64,000 nt of DNA, from the NCBI GenBank assembly GCA_018136815.1, contig CM030933.1, positions 5,038,282 to 5,102,281 on the forward strand. Reading direction: 5' to 3'. Below are positions 1 through 10,065 of the stretch, one piece after another. Each line of letters begins with the position of its first letter. Within the stretch, counting starts at the first letter, position 1. Below the pieces are notes generated by a model. That model saw nothing but the letters and a program-made list of their open reading frames with translations, was not told the DNA's origin and made no database searches. Made by a program: the position numbers and the translations under genes. The DNA comes from Isochrysis galbana. Its lineage: Eukaryota; Haptophyta; Isochrysidales; Isochrysidaceae.

Positions 1-170
1 GGCTCCGGCACTGGCGTCGCGACAATAGCTACCAGGACGACAACTGCGACGATCAAGCGCGCGATCTTGAATAATGACTTGACGCGACGCGCCATCGGCG
101 GCGGCTCTTCCTCGTGCGGTCTCAACGGCTGCGAATGCGAGTGCAGCTTCATCGGTGTGAGAAGCGCCAT
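1..170 (-). CDS. N-terminus of a type II membrane protein (partial, runs off left edge)
   Basis: On the minus strand an ATG at 170 opens a frame that stays open to the window edge (56 codons). The product starts MALLTPMKLHSHSQPLRP, continues through an acidic proline stretch (EEEPPP), then a basic patch (MARRVKSLFKIAR) and a hydrophobic segment LIVAVVVLVAIVA at about residues 38-50. A basic cytoplasmic tail followed by one membrane span close to the N-terminus is the layout of a type II Golgi or ER protein such as a glycosyltransferase, but the catalytic part lies outside the window, so no function can be given. A pyrimidine-rich leader (purine-rich on the plus strand, about 290-470) lies upstream, as for other genes here. 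The start is chosen from the membrane topology and the leader. Confidence 0.55.
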   Translation of the reverse strand, partial: MALLTPMKLHSHSQPLRPHEEEPPPMARRVKSLFKIARLIVAVVVLVAIVATPVPE

Positions 171-504
171 CTGCGCTGCTGCTGTGCGTGCCGCGGCGGC
201 CACAGGCTTGCTGTGCAGGCGTGGTGTAAAGAGCGAAGGTGTGATCGGTCGTGCTGGCTCCGTCTGGCCCGCTGGCAGTCCAGCCGTCTTCTCATATTCG
301 AAGGAGAGGAAGGGGAAGGGTCTCTGGGCAAAGCGGTGGGAAAGAGGAGGAGGGAGGGAAGGAAGGAGGGTCGGTAGGGAGCCCGCCGAGGTGGCCGGGT
401 GGAATAGGGAGATGCTCATCGGAAAGAGGCCTTTCCGGAGAGGCGGGTAGGGGGGGAAAGGGGAGGGGGCAAGGCGAGGGGCAGCAGGCCCGAGGCGGGA
501 GCGG

Positions 505-690
505 CCTCTCTCTCTTCCCCCACCCTTTCCTCTTCCCTCGTCTCTGCTTGCTCCTTCTCGTCTTTTCGCATCTCTCTCTCTCTGTCTCTTCTCTTCTCTC
601 TTCTCTCTCCCGGTCTTCTCTATTCTCCCTCTCTTCTATTCTCTAGCTCTCCCTCTCTCTCCTTCCTCTCTCTCCTCTCCACGGTTTATT
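505..690 (+). repeat. CT-rich tract
   Basis: Low-complexity pyrimidine sequence built from TCTC units on the plus strand. No convincing coding region begins just downstream, so unlike other tracts in the window it is not clearly a gene leader. Confidence 0.8.
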
Positions 691-944
691 GAGAGAATAG
701 CTGAGACGGGGAGAGAAGCCGAAAATTATCTTTTGAAAGATAAGAGAAGAGAGAGACGATGTGGGAGGAGTAGTGGAGGAAGGTTGGGGGCAAATACACG
801 GCGTAGTACGACATCATGAGAGGAGTCGACTAACTTAGTTGTGATGGTCGAGACGTGAGAAAACACGAGGAGGGAGAGATGGACCGAGTCGGCGGCGCAG
901 ACCTCTCTCCTTTCTCTGAGATGGAGACGAGAGACGCAAGGCGA

Positions 945-1203
945 GGAGAGAGAAGGGGAGAGGGAGAGAAGGAGGAAAGGAGAGAAGGAGAGAAGAGAGA
1001 GAGGGAGAGAGAGAGGGAGAGGGAGAGAGGGAGAGAGAGAGAGAGGGAGGGAGAGGGGGAGAGGGAGAGAGGGAGAGAGGGAGAGGGAGAAAGGGAGGGA
1101 AAGAGAGAGAGATAGAAGAGAGAGAGGAAGAAGAAGAGGGAGGGAGAGAGAGAACGAGAGAGAGAGAGAGGAAGAAGAAGAGAGAGAGAGAGAGAGAGGG
1201 AGG

Positions 1204-1236
<33 letters not shown>

Positions 1237-1289
1237 AAAGAGAGAGAGAAGAGAGAGAGAGAAGAGAGAAGAAGAGAGAGGAAGAGAGA

Positions 1290-1325
<36 letters not shown>
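945..1325. repeat. GA-rich microsatellite tract
   Basis: About 380 bases of imperfect (GA)n and (GGGAGA)n repeats on the plus strand, CT on the minus strand. The serine/leucine-rich frames that cross it are translation artefacts. No gene is seen directly downstream on the minus strand (700-945). Confidence 0.9.
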
Positions 1326-1329
<4 letters not shown>

Positions 1330-1471
1330 CTGCTCTCTCGTCTACCCGTCGGCTCTCGCGTCAAGACGCCGAGAGAGAGGCGAAGGATCCCTCTTCTACC
1401 CGTCAGTGTTTTAAAAGAAATGGTCCGAATGGTACAAATCAACTTCCTCAAGAACTCGGCCACACGCTGAG

Positions 1472-2341
1472 TTGGCTCCGGCCAGAGTTTCAATCCAAAA
1501 CCACCCTTATTTCGATTAGAAATTTCGATGAGGTTGGATCAAATTTCGAGCTTCGAGGGGTCTAATTTCGGCCTAATTTCGAATCGGAATTTGCTTAAGC
1601 GTCGCCGCGCGCGGGCCCCGATGCGTTGCCGCGCGGCCATCCCCGGCCTCAGATGCTAAATGGAGACCAACCTCCTGCGACGAGCTTGGGGGGTCGGAGG
1701 GACTGCCCTGAGCCCTCAAGGGCTCAAGGGCGTCATCATCATCATCATCATCATCCATCCTCGTCGTTGTCGGTTTTGCGCTTGCGCTTGGGTGCCCGGA
1801 AGCGCGCCAAGGCGCGGCGCGCGGCCCCGGGCGGGGGGGGGGGGAGAGGAGCGGGCTGGGGGGGGGGGCTTATTGTGGAATAGGGCGCAGGCTCTATTCA
1901 TGAGGACAAGCCTCAAAGGGGTGAGAGAGAGAGGGTAATGGAGTCTTGAGAGCGAGATGCGCGCGACATCGCACCGCACGAGCCGACGTCACACATCGAG
2001 ACTCTTCCGGACACCACTCACCATGCCAACAAAAGAAAGAAGCCAAAACTAAACGTAAACGCACGAGACAATAAATTAAAGGAACGAACGAAGACGAGAT
2101 GAAGAATGTCCTTGTCGAGCGAGCACGATGCTTCGAGACCTCGTTGGCAACGGTGGACTCAACCAACCAAAACAAAACTCACTCAACACCTGAAATCGCA
2201 TCCGTATTGAGTGGAACTCTGGATGCGACACTTATTTCGCTTCGTCAGCGCCACATCGACCTTTACTTTGATAAAAAGTTTTGATTGCGATTGGCCCCCC
2301 TTATTTCGAAAAAAAATTCTCGAAACTCTGGCCGGAGCCAA
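1472..2341. mobile_element. 870-bp DNA transposon with 20-bp perfect terminal inverted repeats
   Basis: The ends are perfect 20-bp inverted repeats: TTGGCTCCGGCCAGAGTTTC at 1472-1491 and its reverse complement at 2322-2341. They are flanked by an exact 8-bp target duplication, ACGCTGAG, at 1464-1471 and 2342-2349. Eight-base duplications are typical of hAT-type transposition. No transposase frame is visible inside, so it is non-autonomous. The interior has AATTTCGA-like motifs near the left end and a (CAT)n microsatellite around 1733-1757. Confidence 0.85.
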
Positions 2342-2380
2342 ACGCTGAGCCTATTTTTTACTTTCCTACTCCCCTGCACT

Positions 2381-2768
2381 CCCGGATGGGACAACAGGTA
2401 CAAGGTCAACAGGTTTCGGGGGCCTATTCCTATTAAGAGGACCTATTGACAGGTCGCAATAGGTCCGTAACAGGTCAAAATAAAACTCATTTTACTAATA
2501 AGATAGATGTATGAGTATGTGATGTATATTATGAATATGATTGGCTTCTGACTTCTGAGCTAAGTTACTAGGGAGAGGAAGGGATACGAGATGATTTGGG
2601 CGTGGCTACGATAGCGGTACCTATAGTATAGGCCTATAGCCACGCGCGAGGCGAGAATATAGAATATTGAAAGTTTTTTTTTACCTATTACCTATTAACA
2701 AGTAACAGGTCTGGTAGGCCTCTTGACCTCTTAATAGAACCTATTAGAAGCCTATTGTCCCATCTGGG
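2381..2768. mobile_element. 388-bp hAT-like MITE
   Basis: Ends CCCGGATGGGACAACAGG and the reverse complement of CCCAGATGGGACAATAGG form an 18-bp inverted repeat with two mismatches. An exact 8-bp target duplication CCTGCACT lies at 2373-2380 and 2769-2776. The interior is AT-richer than the host and rich in AGGTC and CCTATTA subterminal motifs. It has no coding capacity. It sits only 31 bp from the end of the preceding element. Confidence 0.85.
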
Positions 2769-2776
2769 CCTGCACT

Positions 2777-3221
2777 GGCACTGGGACTCGCCGACAAAGC
2801 CAAAGCGCCAAAGCCCTTGCCCCACGCTACCCTACATGGTAAACACGGGTTTACCGTATTTGTACAAATGCCCAAAACAGCCCGTTTTCACCGTGTTTCA
2901 AACGCCCTCCCTAGCAGCATGCCGGGTTTGTGTTTGTGAGGATCCCGTGTCCTCCGTCGGTCGACTGCTTGTTGCTTGGCTGCTGCGCTCTATCTATCCT
3001 CAATCCCTAACTAAGATGCGATAGGTTCATCCAACTATAGTAGTACCAATCTACGCTAGAGGAGAGAGATAGAGTTTGTGTGTGGAGTGTGGAGGAGAGC
3101 GTAAATCAACACACGCGTACGCGAGCATAGGGACAGGGGAGTTTTGTTGTTCGTTGGGACAACTCTTATTACTTATTACTTATTAGAGCTGATATTAGTG
3201 CTGATATTTGATATCCGCCAC
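2777..3221. other. Intergenic; possible lone MITE end near 2832
   Basis: No gene is seen. A stretch beginning CCTACATGGTAAACACGG at about 2832 resembles one terminal repeat of the 11589-11772 MITE, but I find no matching second end, so it is at most a truncated copy. Confidence 0.35.
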
Positions 3222-3707
3222 TGCGCGAGAACGGGTGCATTCGCAAGTGGACCGTGTGGCTCACACGGGCCGCCGCCGAACAAGGCCACCTCGACGTGCT
3301 CAAATGGTTGCTCAAGAACGGCTGCCCGTGGGACGTGAGCGCGTGCAACGCCGCCGCCGCCAACGGACACCTCCACGTGCTCCAATGGGCGCACTGGAAC
3401 GGCGGAGTCTCGAATGAGACCACATGTGCCGCCGCCGCCGGCCGAGGACAGCTCCGCGTCCTCGAGTGGCTCAGACAGTACCGATGCCCGTGGAACGCGA
3501 CCACCTGCACCGCCGCCGCCAGAGGAGGACACATCGACCTGCTGCGTTGGGCGCATGAGCACGGGTGCCCGTGGGACAAGACCACTTGCGCCGCCGCCGC
3601 CAGAGGGGGGCACCTCGACATCCTCAGAATGGTGCGCCTCTACGGGTGCCCGTGGGATGAGACCACCTGCGCGGAGGCCGCCCAGGGAGGACATCTCGAC
3701 GTCCCAG
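3222..3707 (+). pseudogene. Ankyrin-repeat fragment (GCPW type)
   Basis: The plus-strand frame encodes about five ankyrin repeats of the algal type in which each unit ends in GCPWD or a variant and the next begins T-C-AAA-A-G-GHLDVL. GCPW(D/N) occurs in four successive units, near 3329, 3485, 3569 and 3647. The frame has no convincing start: similarity begins around 3222 inside ordinary sequence. It stops resembling ankyrin abruptly at about 3707, where the sequence becomes the antisense of another ankyrin fragment. Such repeats mediate protein-protein contacts and are expanded in haptophytes, pelagophytes and giant viruses. I read this as a gene fragment, not an intact gene. Confidence 0.65.
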
Positions 3708-4150
3708 ATGCCCAGCCTCGCACGCCACCATCAGCGCCGTCCACCCGGTGCGCGGCCCACGCTGCGCGACAACGTCCACCTGCGCGCGCGCCCGCAGCAG
3801 CGCACCAACCATGCACGGAAGCCCCTTCTCGCACGCCATCATCAGCGCGGTCACGCCCGAGACCTCGTGCTGCGCATCCGGAAACGCCCCAGCCTCCAGA
3901 AGCGCCAGCGCGCACCCCAGGTGCCATAGAAGGGGGGTGAACCCCTTGTCGTCCACCGCGTCGGCGTGGGTACCCGCGTGCAGGAGGCGCTCAACGCACG
4001 AGAAGTTGCCTTGCTTGCACGCGGCCATGAGCCATGAGGGCTGTCAACCCTCCGCCTGCCGCGCTCTCCTCGAGGCGTCCCGCGTGACCCTGTCCGAGCA
4101 GGAGCTCGACGGCTCGCACATCGTCGCCCTCTCGTGCGCATGCGCGCACG
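3708..4150 (-). pseudogene. Ankyrin-repeat fragment (classical type), frameshifted
   Basis: The minus strand encodes classical ankyrin repeats, with GFTPLLW, GVTALMMACEKG and GWTALMVACEAG as the recognisable repeat starts. Upstream (about 4150-4030) a further repeat is in another frame (REGDDVRAVELLLGQGH, then GGLTALMA). The two frames meet at a direct duplication of seven bases (ATGGCTC) near 4028, which explains the frame change. Similarity ends at about 3708, exactly where the plus-strand GCPW ankyrin fragment ends. The two fragments are therefore joined tail to tail, and neither is a complete gene. Confidence 0.6.
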
Positions 4151-4207
4151 AGGGGTGGTGTCATGTCAGGGAGAACGAGGCGAAGGAGGGGGCTGGGGCG
4201 CTGGGCG

Positions 4208-4395
4208 TGTAGAGGGGCCGGGGCGCTGGGCGGATGGGGGACGGCTCGGCGGCCAAGCAGGGGGAGGGGGGAGGCGAGGGGTTGGGGGAGCTCGGCGGGG
4301 AGGGGGGGGGGGGGGGGACTCGGCGGCGGGGGGAAGGGGGGGGGGGGGACTCAGGGGGGGGGGGGGACTCAGTGGCGGGGGGAAGGGGGTCGAGA
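4208..4395 (+). repeat. G-rich low-complexity region
   Basis: Long G-runs (up to about 12) alternate with GGACTC and GGCGGGG motifs, mainly at 4300-4395. It could form G-quadruplexes. Frames through it are glycine/arginine artefacts. Confidence 0.8.
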
Positions 4396-5222
4396 ATAAT
4401 CATACCGTCAGGGGGCCCAATCTTTTCACAAGCAGTGTGACCTTTTCACAGGAGGCGTCTTGTGAAAAGCCCAGTGAAGTGGGGGGGGGGGGGGGAGTCA
4501 CAATGGGGACGGTCGAAGTCCCGCGCCTTTTGGCGCGGAGGAGGGGGGGGGTATTGGAAGTCACAAGTGTCAGAGCGGGGACGGTAGAAGTCCCGCACCT
4601 TAAAGGGACACTCCGAAAACTCACGTAAACAGTCGCCACAATCAAAGAAACGAGTCCGGAGAAGAATGCAGCCAACCGAAACGAAGCCACAACGAAGAGT
4701 CTCGAAGTAAACGGCGATCACCCCTCAAGAAACAATGCCCATCCTAAAGTTAAAAGACACACAAGCCATCGGATCCGTCTAGAGTATTGTGGAAATACTC
4801 TGGATCCGACAATGCGCCAACACTCACGCATCCCACATCCCCTGCCTCAAGCCACGTGGGCCTCGGCGTCGTCCTCTCTATCTACATGCCACGCGCACCA
4901 CACGATACGACACGCGACGCGGAAAAAGGCATCATGGCCCAGTCGCACGGGTCTCAGCATCTGCCCTTCCCCTACTCATATCAATCCCCTACGCCTACCA
5001 CTCCTCCGTCCAACACGAACGCACCACGTGCATAAGGCTGACGCCTCAGATCCTGATCCAGGATTCGAGGTGCGGAACGCCGACCGATAGGTCGTATCGA
5101 CACTGCAATGGAGCCATATGGAGGGTATGCTGGTGCGCATCTGGCCTTAGAGCGTTTACCGGCTAGGCGGGGAGGTGGCGCATGCGCACAGCTAGTGGCA
5201 ACACTCACGGACACAAGCCGGT
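4396..5222. other. Intergenic, short repeats only
   Basis: A hairpin CTTTTCACA...TGTGAAAAG lies at about 4441-4470. Two copies of an imperfect unit, GACGGT(C/A)GAAGTCCCGC(G/A)CC, lie near 4508 and 4573. Nothing else is recognised up to the 3' end of the next gene. Confidence 0.5.
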
Positions 5223-5849
5223 TCACATGCCCGGCATCTGCAGGAAGGAAGGCGGCTTCGGCCTCTCAGGGATGGGCACGGGGGCGGTTGGCTCTCCTGT
5301 GATCGGATTGAAGCCTGCGTTGGTCCTGCGCTGTAGGTTGTCGGCGCGGAGAGCGGAGCGGTACTTGAGCGCCTCGTCCGAGTACTTGAGGCACTCGCCA
5401 TCCCTCCCCTCCCCGTACTGGAGCGAGATGGGATCGTACGGCATGGACGTCTTGTTGCTGCGGCAGAATGAACCTTCTTGCCGCATCACCTCCTGATGCG
5501 CCGTGTCCTGCTCGTACTCCGCCTCCATCGCCTTCAACCGCTGCTCCTCGTTCATCACACGCTCCGTGCGCTTGTTATGGTACATCTGCTCCTTGCGCGC
5601 GATCTCGCGGTCGCGCTCCATTTTCTCAACGGCGGCAACATCGGTGATGAAGCGCTCCGACTCGGGGATGTAGCCAAGAGAGTCGGGTGGCTGGACGAGC
5701 GAGACTTCCTCGTGGTGATAGTAGCACTCGCGCCGCTGGCGAAGCCTCATCTTCTCGAGGTCCTCCTTGTGCATCTCGCCCTTGCGCTCGTGGCGCGTCC
5801 TCGCGGGGATATTGTGCACCTGTCCGATCTCGGGCGTCGGGCGCTGCAT
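5223..5849 (-). CDS. Conserved coiled-coil protein, possibly flagellum-associated
   Basis: The frame encodes 208 residues from the Met at 5849. It is open further upstream to 5990, but that extension is an Ala/Ser/Arg-rich reading of a (GAGC)n stretch, so I prefer the internal Met (MQRPTPEIGQVHNIPARTRH). A charged helical region, roughly residues 20-130, includes REIARKEQMYHNKRTERVM and NEEQRLKAMEAEYEQD. The C-terminus is globular and conserved-looking: SMPYDPISLQYGEGRDGE, YRSALRADNLQRRTNAG and the tag NPITGEP. Proteins of this build, with an NPITG tail, are familiar from ciliated protists and I suspect an axonemal or microtubule inner protein, but I cannot name the family. There are no introns, signal peptide or membrane span. 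Confidence 0.75.
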   Translation of the reverse strand: MQRPTPEIGQVHNIPARTRHERKGEMHKEDLEKMRLRQRRECYYHHEEVSLVQPPDSLGYIPESERFITDVAAVEKMERDREIARKEQMYHNKRTERVMNEEQRLKAMEAEYEQDTAHQEVMRQEGSFCRSNKTSMPYDPISLQYGEGRDGECLKYSDEALKYRSALRADNLQRRTNAGFNPITGEPTAPVPIPERPKPPSFLQMPGM

Positions 5850-6685
5850 CCCGCTCGCTCGCTCGCTCGCTCTCCTCGGCGTCGGGGTGTGGGCAGGGGG
5901 GGCGGGCCGAGCGGTGGGCGCGGAGGGCGAGGCAATAGGAGCGGCAGCACGCTCGCTCGCCGAGGCCGCAGCCGTTACGGCCAACCACACTTTCTCTTCT
6001 CGTACTACTAAAGAACTCTTAAACTCACTGCCTCCGCAACCGCAACCGTCGTAGGTCGTAGGTTTGTATGAGTAAAAGCATGCCCGAGACGCCTAGGAAG
6101 TGGGGGTGTAAAGTAGAGCCGCGTCGGCGAGGAGAAAATTATATGATTCCTCATATCGCCCTTCAAATATTAAATTGGAATAGCTGTTTGACCCCGCCCT
6201 CTAAGCTCTAAGCTCTGAGTGGTCCCTCCCCTTCCCCTTCCCCTTCCCCTACTCCCCTGCAACAAGCAAGGGAGGAGGAGGGGCGGGGCGAGGGGTGCTC
6301 GGGGGCTCCTTCCGGGTTCCGGGCCCCCATGGGCCAGGCTTAGAAATCAATAGCACATGGACATATAGCCTCCCCGAGAACCCAAAGTCCAATATAAAGT
6401 CCAAAGTGCAAAGTGCAAAGTGCAAAGTGCAGCAAGATAGAGATAGAGCTGGGGCTGCTCTCCTTGAACCATGAAGCTCGAAGCTCACAGGCTCAGGCCT
6501 CGAAAGTAAAGTAGACGAGGGGCGGGTAGGTGTGGCTCGCCCCCCCCCCCCCCCCCCCCCGCCCCGCCGCCCCGAGGTGTTAACCTAATATTAGGATTGA
6601 CAAGCAATTCGTGCCGCATAGTCCTAGCACAGCTAATAATAGGATGGATAAGAATAGGATGAGTACCCCCGCGAGGTTGCAGCCC
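5850..6685. other. Intergenic, with a C20 run
   Basis: No gene is seen. A homopolymeric C run of about 20 bases lies at 6541-6560. A short tandem AAAGTGC repeat lies at 6409-6428, and CCCCTTCC repeats lie near 6226-6250. Confidence 0.6.
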
Positions 6686-6689
6686 ACCT

Positions 6690-7544
6690 TCTTCTTCCTC
6701 TCTCGTCGAGAGTACTTTACTCTTAGGATTGCCGCACTCTCCCTCTCTCTCTCCTCTCTCCCAACCCCCGCGAGAGAGAGGAGAGAGAGAGAGGGGGGCG
6801 GGGGGGGGGAGACACAAGAGAGACGGAAAAGAGAAGAAGAAGCTCTTGGGCTCGCGGTGGGGTCGTCCATCTCTCTCTACTCTCTTTCCACTCTCTCTCT
6901 CTCTTCTCTCTCTATCACTCTGGCTCTCTCTCTCCTCCCTCTCTTTCTTCCTCTCTCACTTCCTCCCTCTCTCTCTACTCTCTCTCTCTCTCTTTACTCT
7001 CTCTCTTCGTTTTTCTCTTGATCTCTCTCTCTTTCCTCTCTCTCTCTCTCTCTCTCTCTCCCCCCCCCCCCCTCTCTCCCTCCCTCTCTCTCTCTCTCTC
7101 TCTCTCCCTCCCTCCCTCTCTCCTTTGTACGTACCTTTTCTTTCGTGTCTCTGCTGCTCGTCTCGCGCCCCATCATCGCTCCTTCTCATCCTCCTTGTCT
7201 CGAACTCTCTCGTCTCTTCAATAGAAATGAGATATCTCCACCCACGCCACACTCTCCTCCCACTCCCTCTCAACTACTCTCTCTCTCTTCTACCGCTCTC
7301 GCGCTCGAGGCAGCTCCTTTCTCCTTCTACAGAGCCCTCACATATCTATATAAACACCCTCCATCTTCCTCCCTCTCCTCTCCCCTCTCCCTCCCCCTCT
7401 TCCTCTTCCTCCCCCCCTCCCCTTTCCCCCCCGTCTTCTCTCCCCCGCGCGCTTCCGCGCCGCGCGCGCCCTCCCTCTCCCCCCTCCCTCCCCCCATCTC
7501 TCTCTCGCTCTCTCCCCCCCCCCCTTTCCCTCATTCTCTCTCCG
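6690..7544 (+). promoter_or_regulatory. CT-rich leader of the LETM1-like gene
   Basis: About 800 bases of pyrimidine-rich plus-strand sequence end exactly at the start codon of the next gene. A TATATAAA-like box lies at about 7345-7352. Similar tracts precede several other genes in the window, suggesting a 5' UTR or core-promoter feature. The role is inferred. Confidence 0.5.
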
Positions 7545-9098
7545 ATGCTCCCCCTCCTCCTCCTCGCCACGCTCTCCCACCCCACACGCCTCCGCGGCCT
7601 CTCCTCCCCTTCCAGCACCGCTAGCAGGCTCAGAGCTCTCTGTTCTCTCGCGAGAGTCGGATCACGCCTCCACACGCTCCAGGACGAGCTCTCCTCCTCC
7701 CCCTCGCACCACGAGCTCAGCGAGCTCTCCACAACCCTCGTGCGAGACTCCCTCGCTCTCGCACGCAGCGTGCGCTCCCTCCCTCACTCCGGAGCGCTCC
7801 CAGCAGACCCCAAGGCGCTCGATGATCTGAACCGCGAGGCGGCCGCGCTCCACGCGACCATCGTCAAGCAGGAGCGTGAGATCGAGATACTCGACGAGGA
7901 GGGATCGCTCACCAGCTCGTCGGAGCGCGCGAGGGAGATGTTTGCCATGCTCGACTCCAACGCAGATGGCCGTATCTCGCTCGAGGAGTTTGTGGAGCGC
8001 GCGACGCTGCTCACGCCGGTGCCGCAGGAGCGGCTGCGCAGCGAGCTCGAGGAGCGCTTCGTCGTCTCCGACCTCAACAAGGACGGCAGCCTCGATTTTG
8101 ACGAATTCGCCCGAATGCTCTCCACCCTCTCGCGCGACGCACTCGGTCCGCTCCGCAGCGAGCGAGCGCAGGCGCTCGCACGGCTGCTGAGCGTCACGCT
8201 AGAGATGACCTCGCTCACGCTCGCGCGCGAGCTCGAACGGGCGGCCACGCGCGATTTCCAGCGCGGCACACTCACGCCGCCCGTGCGCGTCGACAAGCTC
8301 GAGCGGTGCGTCGACCGTTGGTGCGCCATCGGCGAGCGCGCTGAGATCCTCGCGCTCGCGGCGGCCGAGGCGGGGAAGGACGGCGGCGCCGCTGCGCTTG
8401 CGGTCGGCGCCGCTGCCACGCCTGTCCCCTCCGAGCCATCGGACGCGGCGGCGAGGACGGCGGCAGGGACGGTGGTGGAGCCGTTGGTGAGTTCCACGCC
8501 TGCAGCACAAGCACACGAGCTTGAGGCGCTACTCGAGCAGGTGGGAGACCTGGCAGCGGACCTGTCGATGACTAACGTCACCGGTTCCGCCATGTGGTCC
8601 ATCCAAAAGATGGGCTCGCAGGCGCTGCGCCAGGCGGACGCCGCGCTCCGATTCTGCTGGCGCGGCCTGCGAATTTTTGCGGGCGACGTGGTCGAGTCAG
8701 TCTGCCTGCTCGCGCGTGTGTTGCGCGGCGGCAAGCTCACCACGAGCGACGTGCGCACAATCAAGCGCACCGCCACAGACGCCATCGCGCTCATCCCGTA
8801 CACGATCATCATGGTCATCCCGCTCTCGCCACCCGGCCACGTATTCGCCTTCTCGCTTCTCAACCGGTGCTTCCCATCGGCCGTCCCCTCTGCCTTCACT
8901 ATGCAGCGCCAGGACATCGACGAGATTTACTCCCGGATCGCTTCCGAGGCGGCGGGCGCGGAGGCTACCGAGCGTGAGCGTGCATTCAAGCTGCTCGGCG
9001 GATGGGGTGGGCGCACGGCGCGCAAGATCGGCTCGCGCACCAAGGGGGGTCTGCGTGCGCTCGGCCGCCGCATCCGCGGCGCACCATCCGGCGCATGA
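7545..9098 (+). CDS. LETM1-domain protein with two EF-hands
   Basis: The frame encodes 517 residues from the ATG at 7545. It is open further upstream only through the CT-rich leader, so the Met followed by a hydrophobic, Arg/Ser-rich segment (MLPLLLLATLSHPTRLRGLS) is the likely start and looks like an organelle-targeting peptide. Two canonical EF-hand loops lie at about residues 137-149 (DSNADGRISLEEF) and 176-188 (DLNKDGSLDFDEF). The LETM1 core follows at about 385-450: GGKLTTSDVRTIKRTATD, then a hydrophobic membrane helix (ALIPYTIIMVIPL), then a segment ending FPSAVPSAF. LETM1 proteins of the mitochondrial inner membrane (or plastid) take part in K+/H+ or Ca2+ exchange and organelle volume control. 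Here the EF-hands precede the LETM1 domain, whereas in animal LETM1 they follow it. No intron is needed. Confidence 0.85.
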   Translation: MLPLLLLATLSHPTRLRGLSSPSSTASRLRALCSLARVGSRLHTLQDELSSSPSHHELSELSTTLVRDSLALARSVRSLPHSGALPADPKALDDLNREAAALHATIVKQEREIEILDEEGSLTSSSERAREMFAMLDSNADGRISLEEFVERATLLTPVPQERLRSELEERFVVSDLNKDGSLDFDEFARMLSTLSRDALGPLRSERAQALARLLSVTLEMTSLTLARELERAATRDFQRGTLTPPVRVDKLERCVDRWCAIGERAEILALAAAEAGKDGGAAALAVGAAATPVPSEPSDAAARTAAGTVVEPLVSSTPAAQAHELEALLEQVGDLAADLSMTNVTGSAMWSIQKMGSQALRQADAALRFCWRGLRIFAGDVVESVCLLARVLRGGKLTTSDVRTIKRTATDAIALIPYTIIMVIPLSPPGHVFAFSLLNRCFPSAVPSAFTMQRQDIDEIYSRIASEAAGAEATERERAFKLLGGWGGRTARKIGSRTKGGLRALGRRIRGAPSGA

Positions 9099-10065
9099 GA
9101 GGCCGCCTGCCAGGCGCCTGGAACGCATCTCCGCACATATTCGCCCTGCTGCACTATTTGAGCTCGGGCACTCGCACGGTTCCCTGCCTGGCGGCCGAGG
9201 AGTCAGGCTGCAGCGCCTTCCGTCCCGCAGGCAGCTGACGCAGCGCGCTACGGTTAAAGTAAGTGACGCGACAGACACGAGCACTCCCTTCGCATTAGCC
9301 GCTTTTGTAGATTTAGGCCGCGGAGCTCCAGCTCTTGGCGCCGTTGGCAGGCGGCAGTATTTCCCCGTGGAGCGCAGGCGCGCGCTTTTGAGCCGGTGGT
9401 CCTAGTAAGGGCCAGAGGTGCGGCGCGGTCGTGTCCAAGTAGGGAGTCCCACATCGCGTCAGTGCCGAGAGTTGGCATGGGGATCGCCACGGGCATCGGC
9501 TCGAGGCGTAGCAAGGGACGACCATGATACGGGGTGTCCACCGTGGCGGCGGGCGGCCTTTCGCGCGACGCAAAGCCACCGAAATGGCGACGTTCCACTC
9601 GAGCTCGCGAGAGCAACACACAGCCTTCTGGCGACGAGCGGCTGTATCTAGGAAGTGGGTGCGTGAACGCATCTGGACGAAGTGATGATGATTTTGGTGG
9701 TCGGTCGGTCGATGAGACGTGCAGAGTTTTTTGTTGTGTACGTGCGTGCGTGCGTGTGTGTGCGAGTGTATGTGTGATTTGCGATCAGAGCACGTGCCCA
9801 TGACGTACAGTTGCCGTGCATGAGCGGGCGCATTCCGTCGGTCAATCATGCACCGATCTAGCAGGAGTCCATGTCTGCATGCGGCATGCTCAGAGACAAG
9901 AGAGGACATGCCACATGCCCTACGATCCTACGATGGCATAGCGGCATAGCCGTTTGATTGCTGGGGCTCCAACCGCGACATTGGTGGCTTATTCAGCCAA
10001 TGAGTAGCGAGGCCAGGCATCTCTTGATGGCAATCATAAAGCATCGCTCAGCGTTTGTAGCCCTT
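9099..10065. other. 3' flank of LETM1-like gene
   Basis: No convincing coding sequence. A GT/GCGT-rich microsatellite lies at about 9738-9775. Overlapping frames on both strands lack recognisable domains. Confidence 0.5.

Noticed and set aside
726-1493. 255-residue Ser/Leu-rich minus-strand frame
   Set aside because: It is the translation of a (GA)n/(CT)n tract; no conserved domain and no real composition outside the repeat.
6729-7544. N-terminal 272 residues of the long frame ending at 9098
   Set aside because: Pure translation of the CT-rich leader; the ATG at 7545 starts a targeting-peptide-like sequence.
7784-8917. 377-residue minus-strand frame
   Set aside because: Antisense of the LETM1-like gene; Ser/Arg-rich with no domain.
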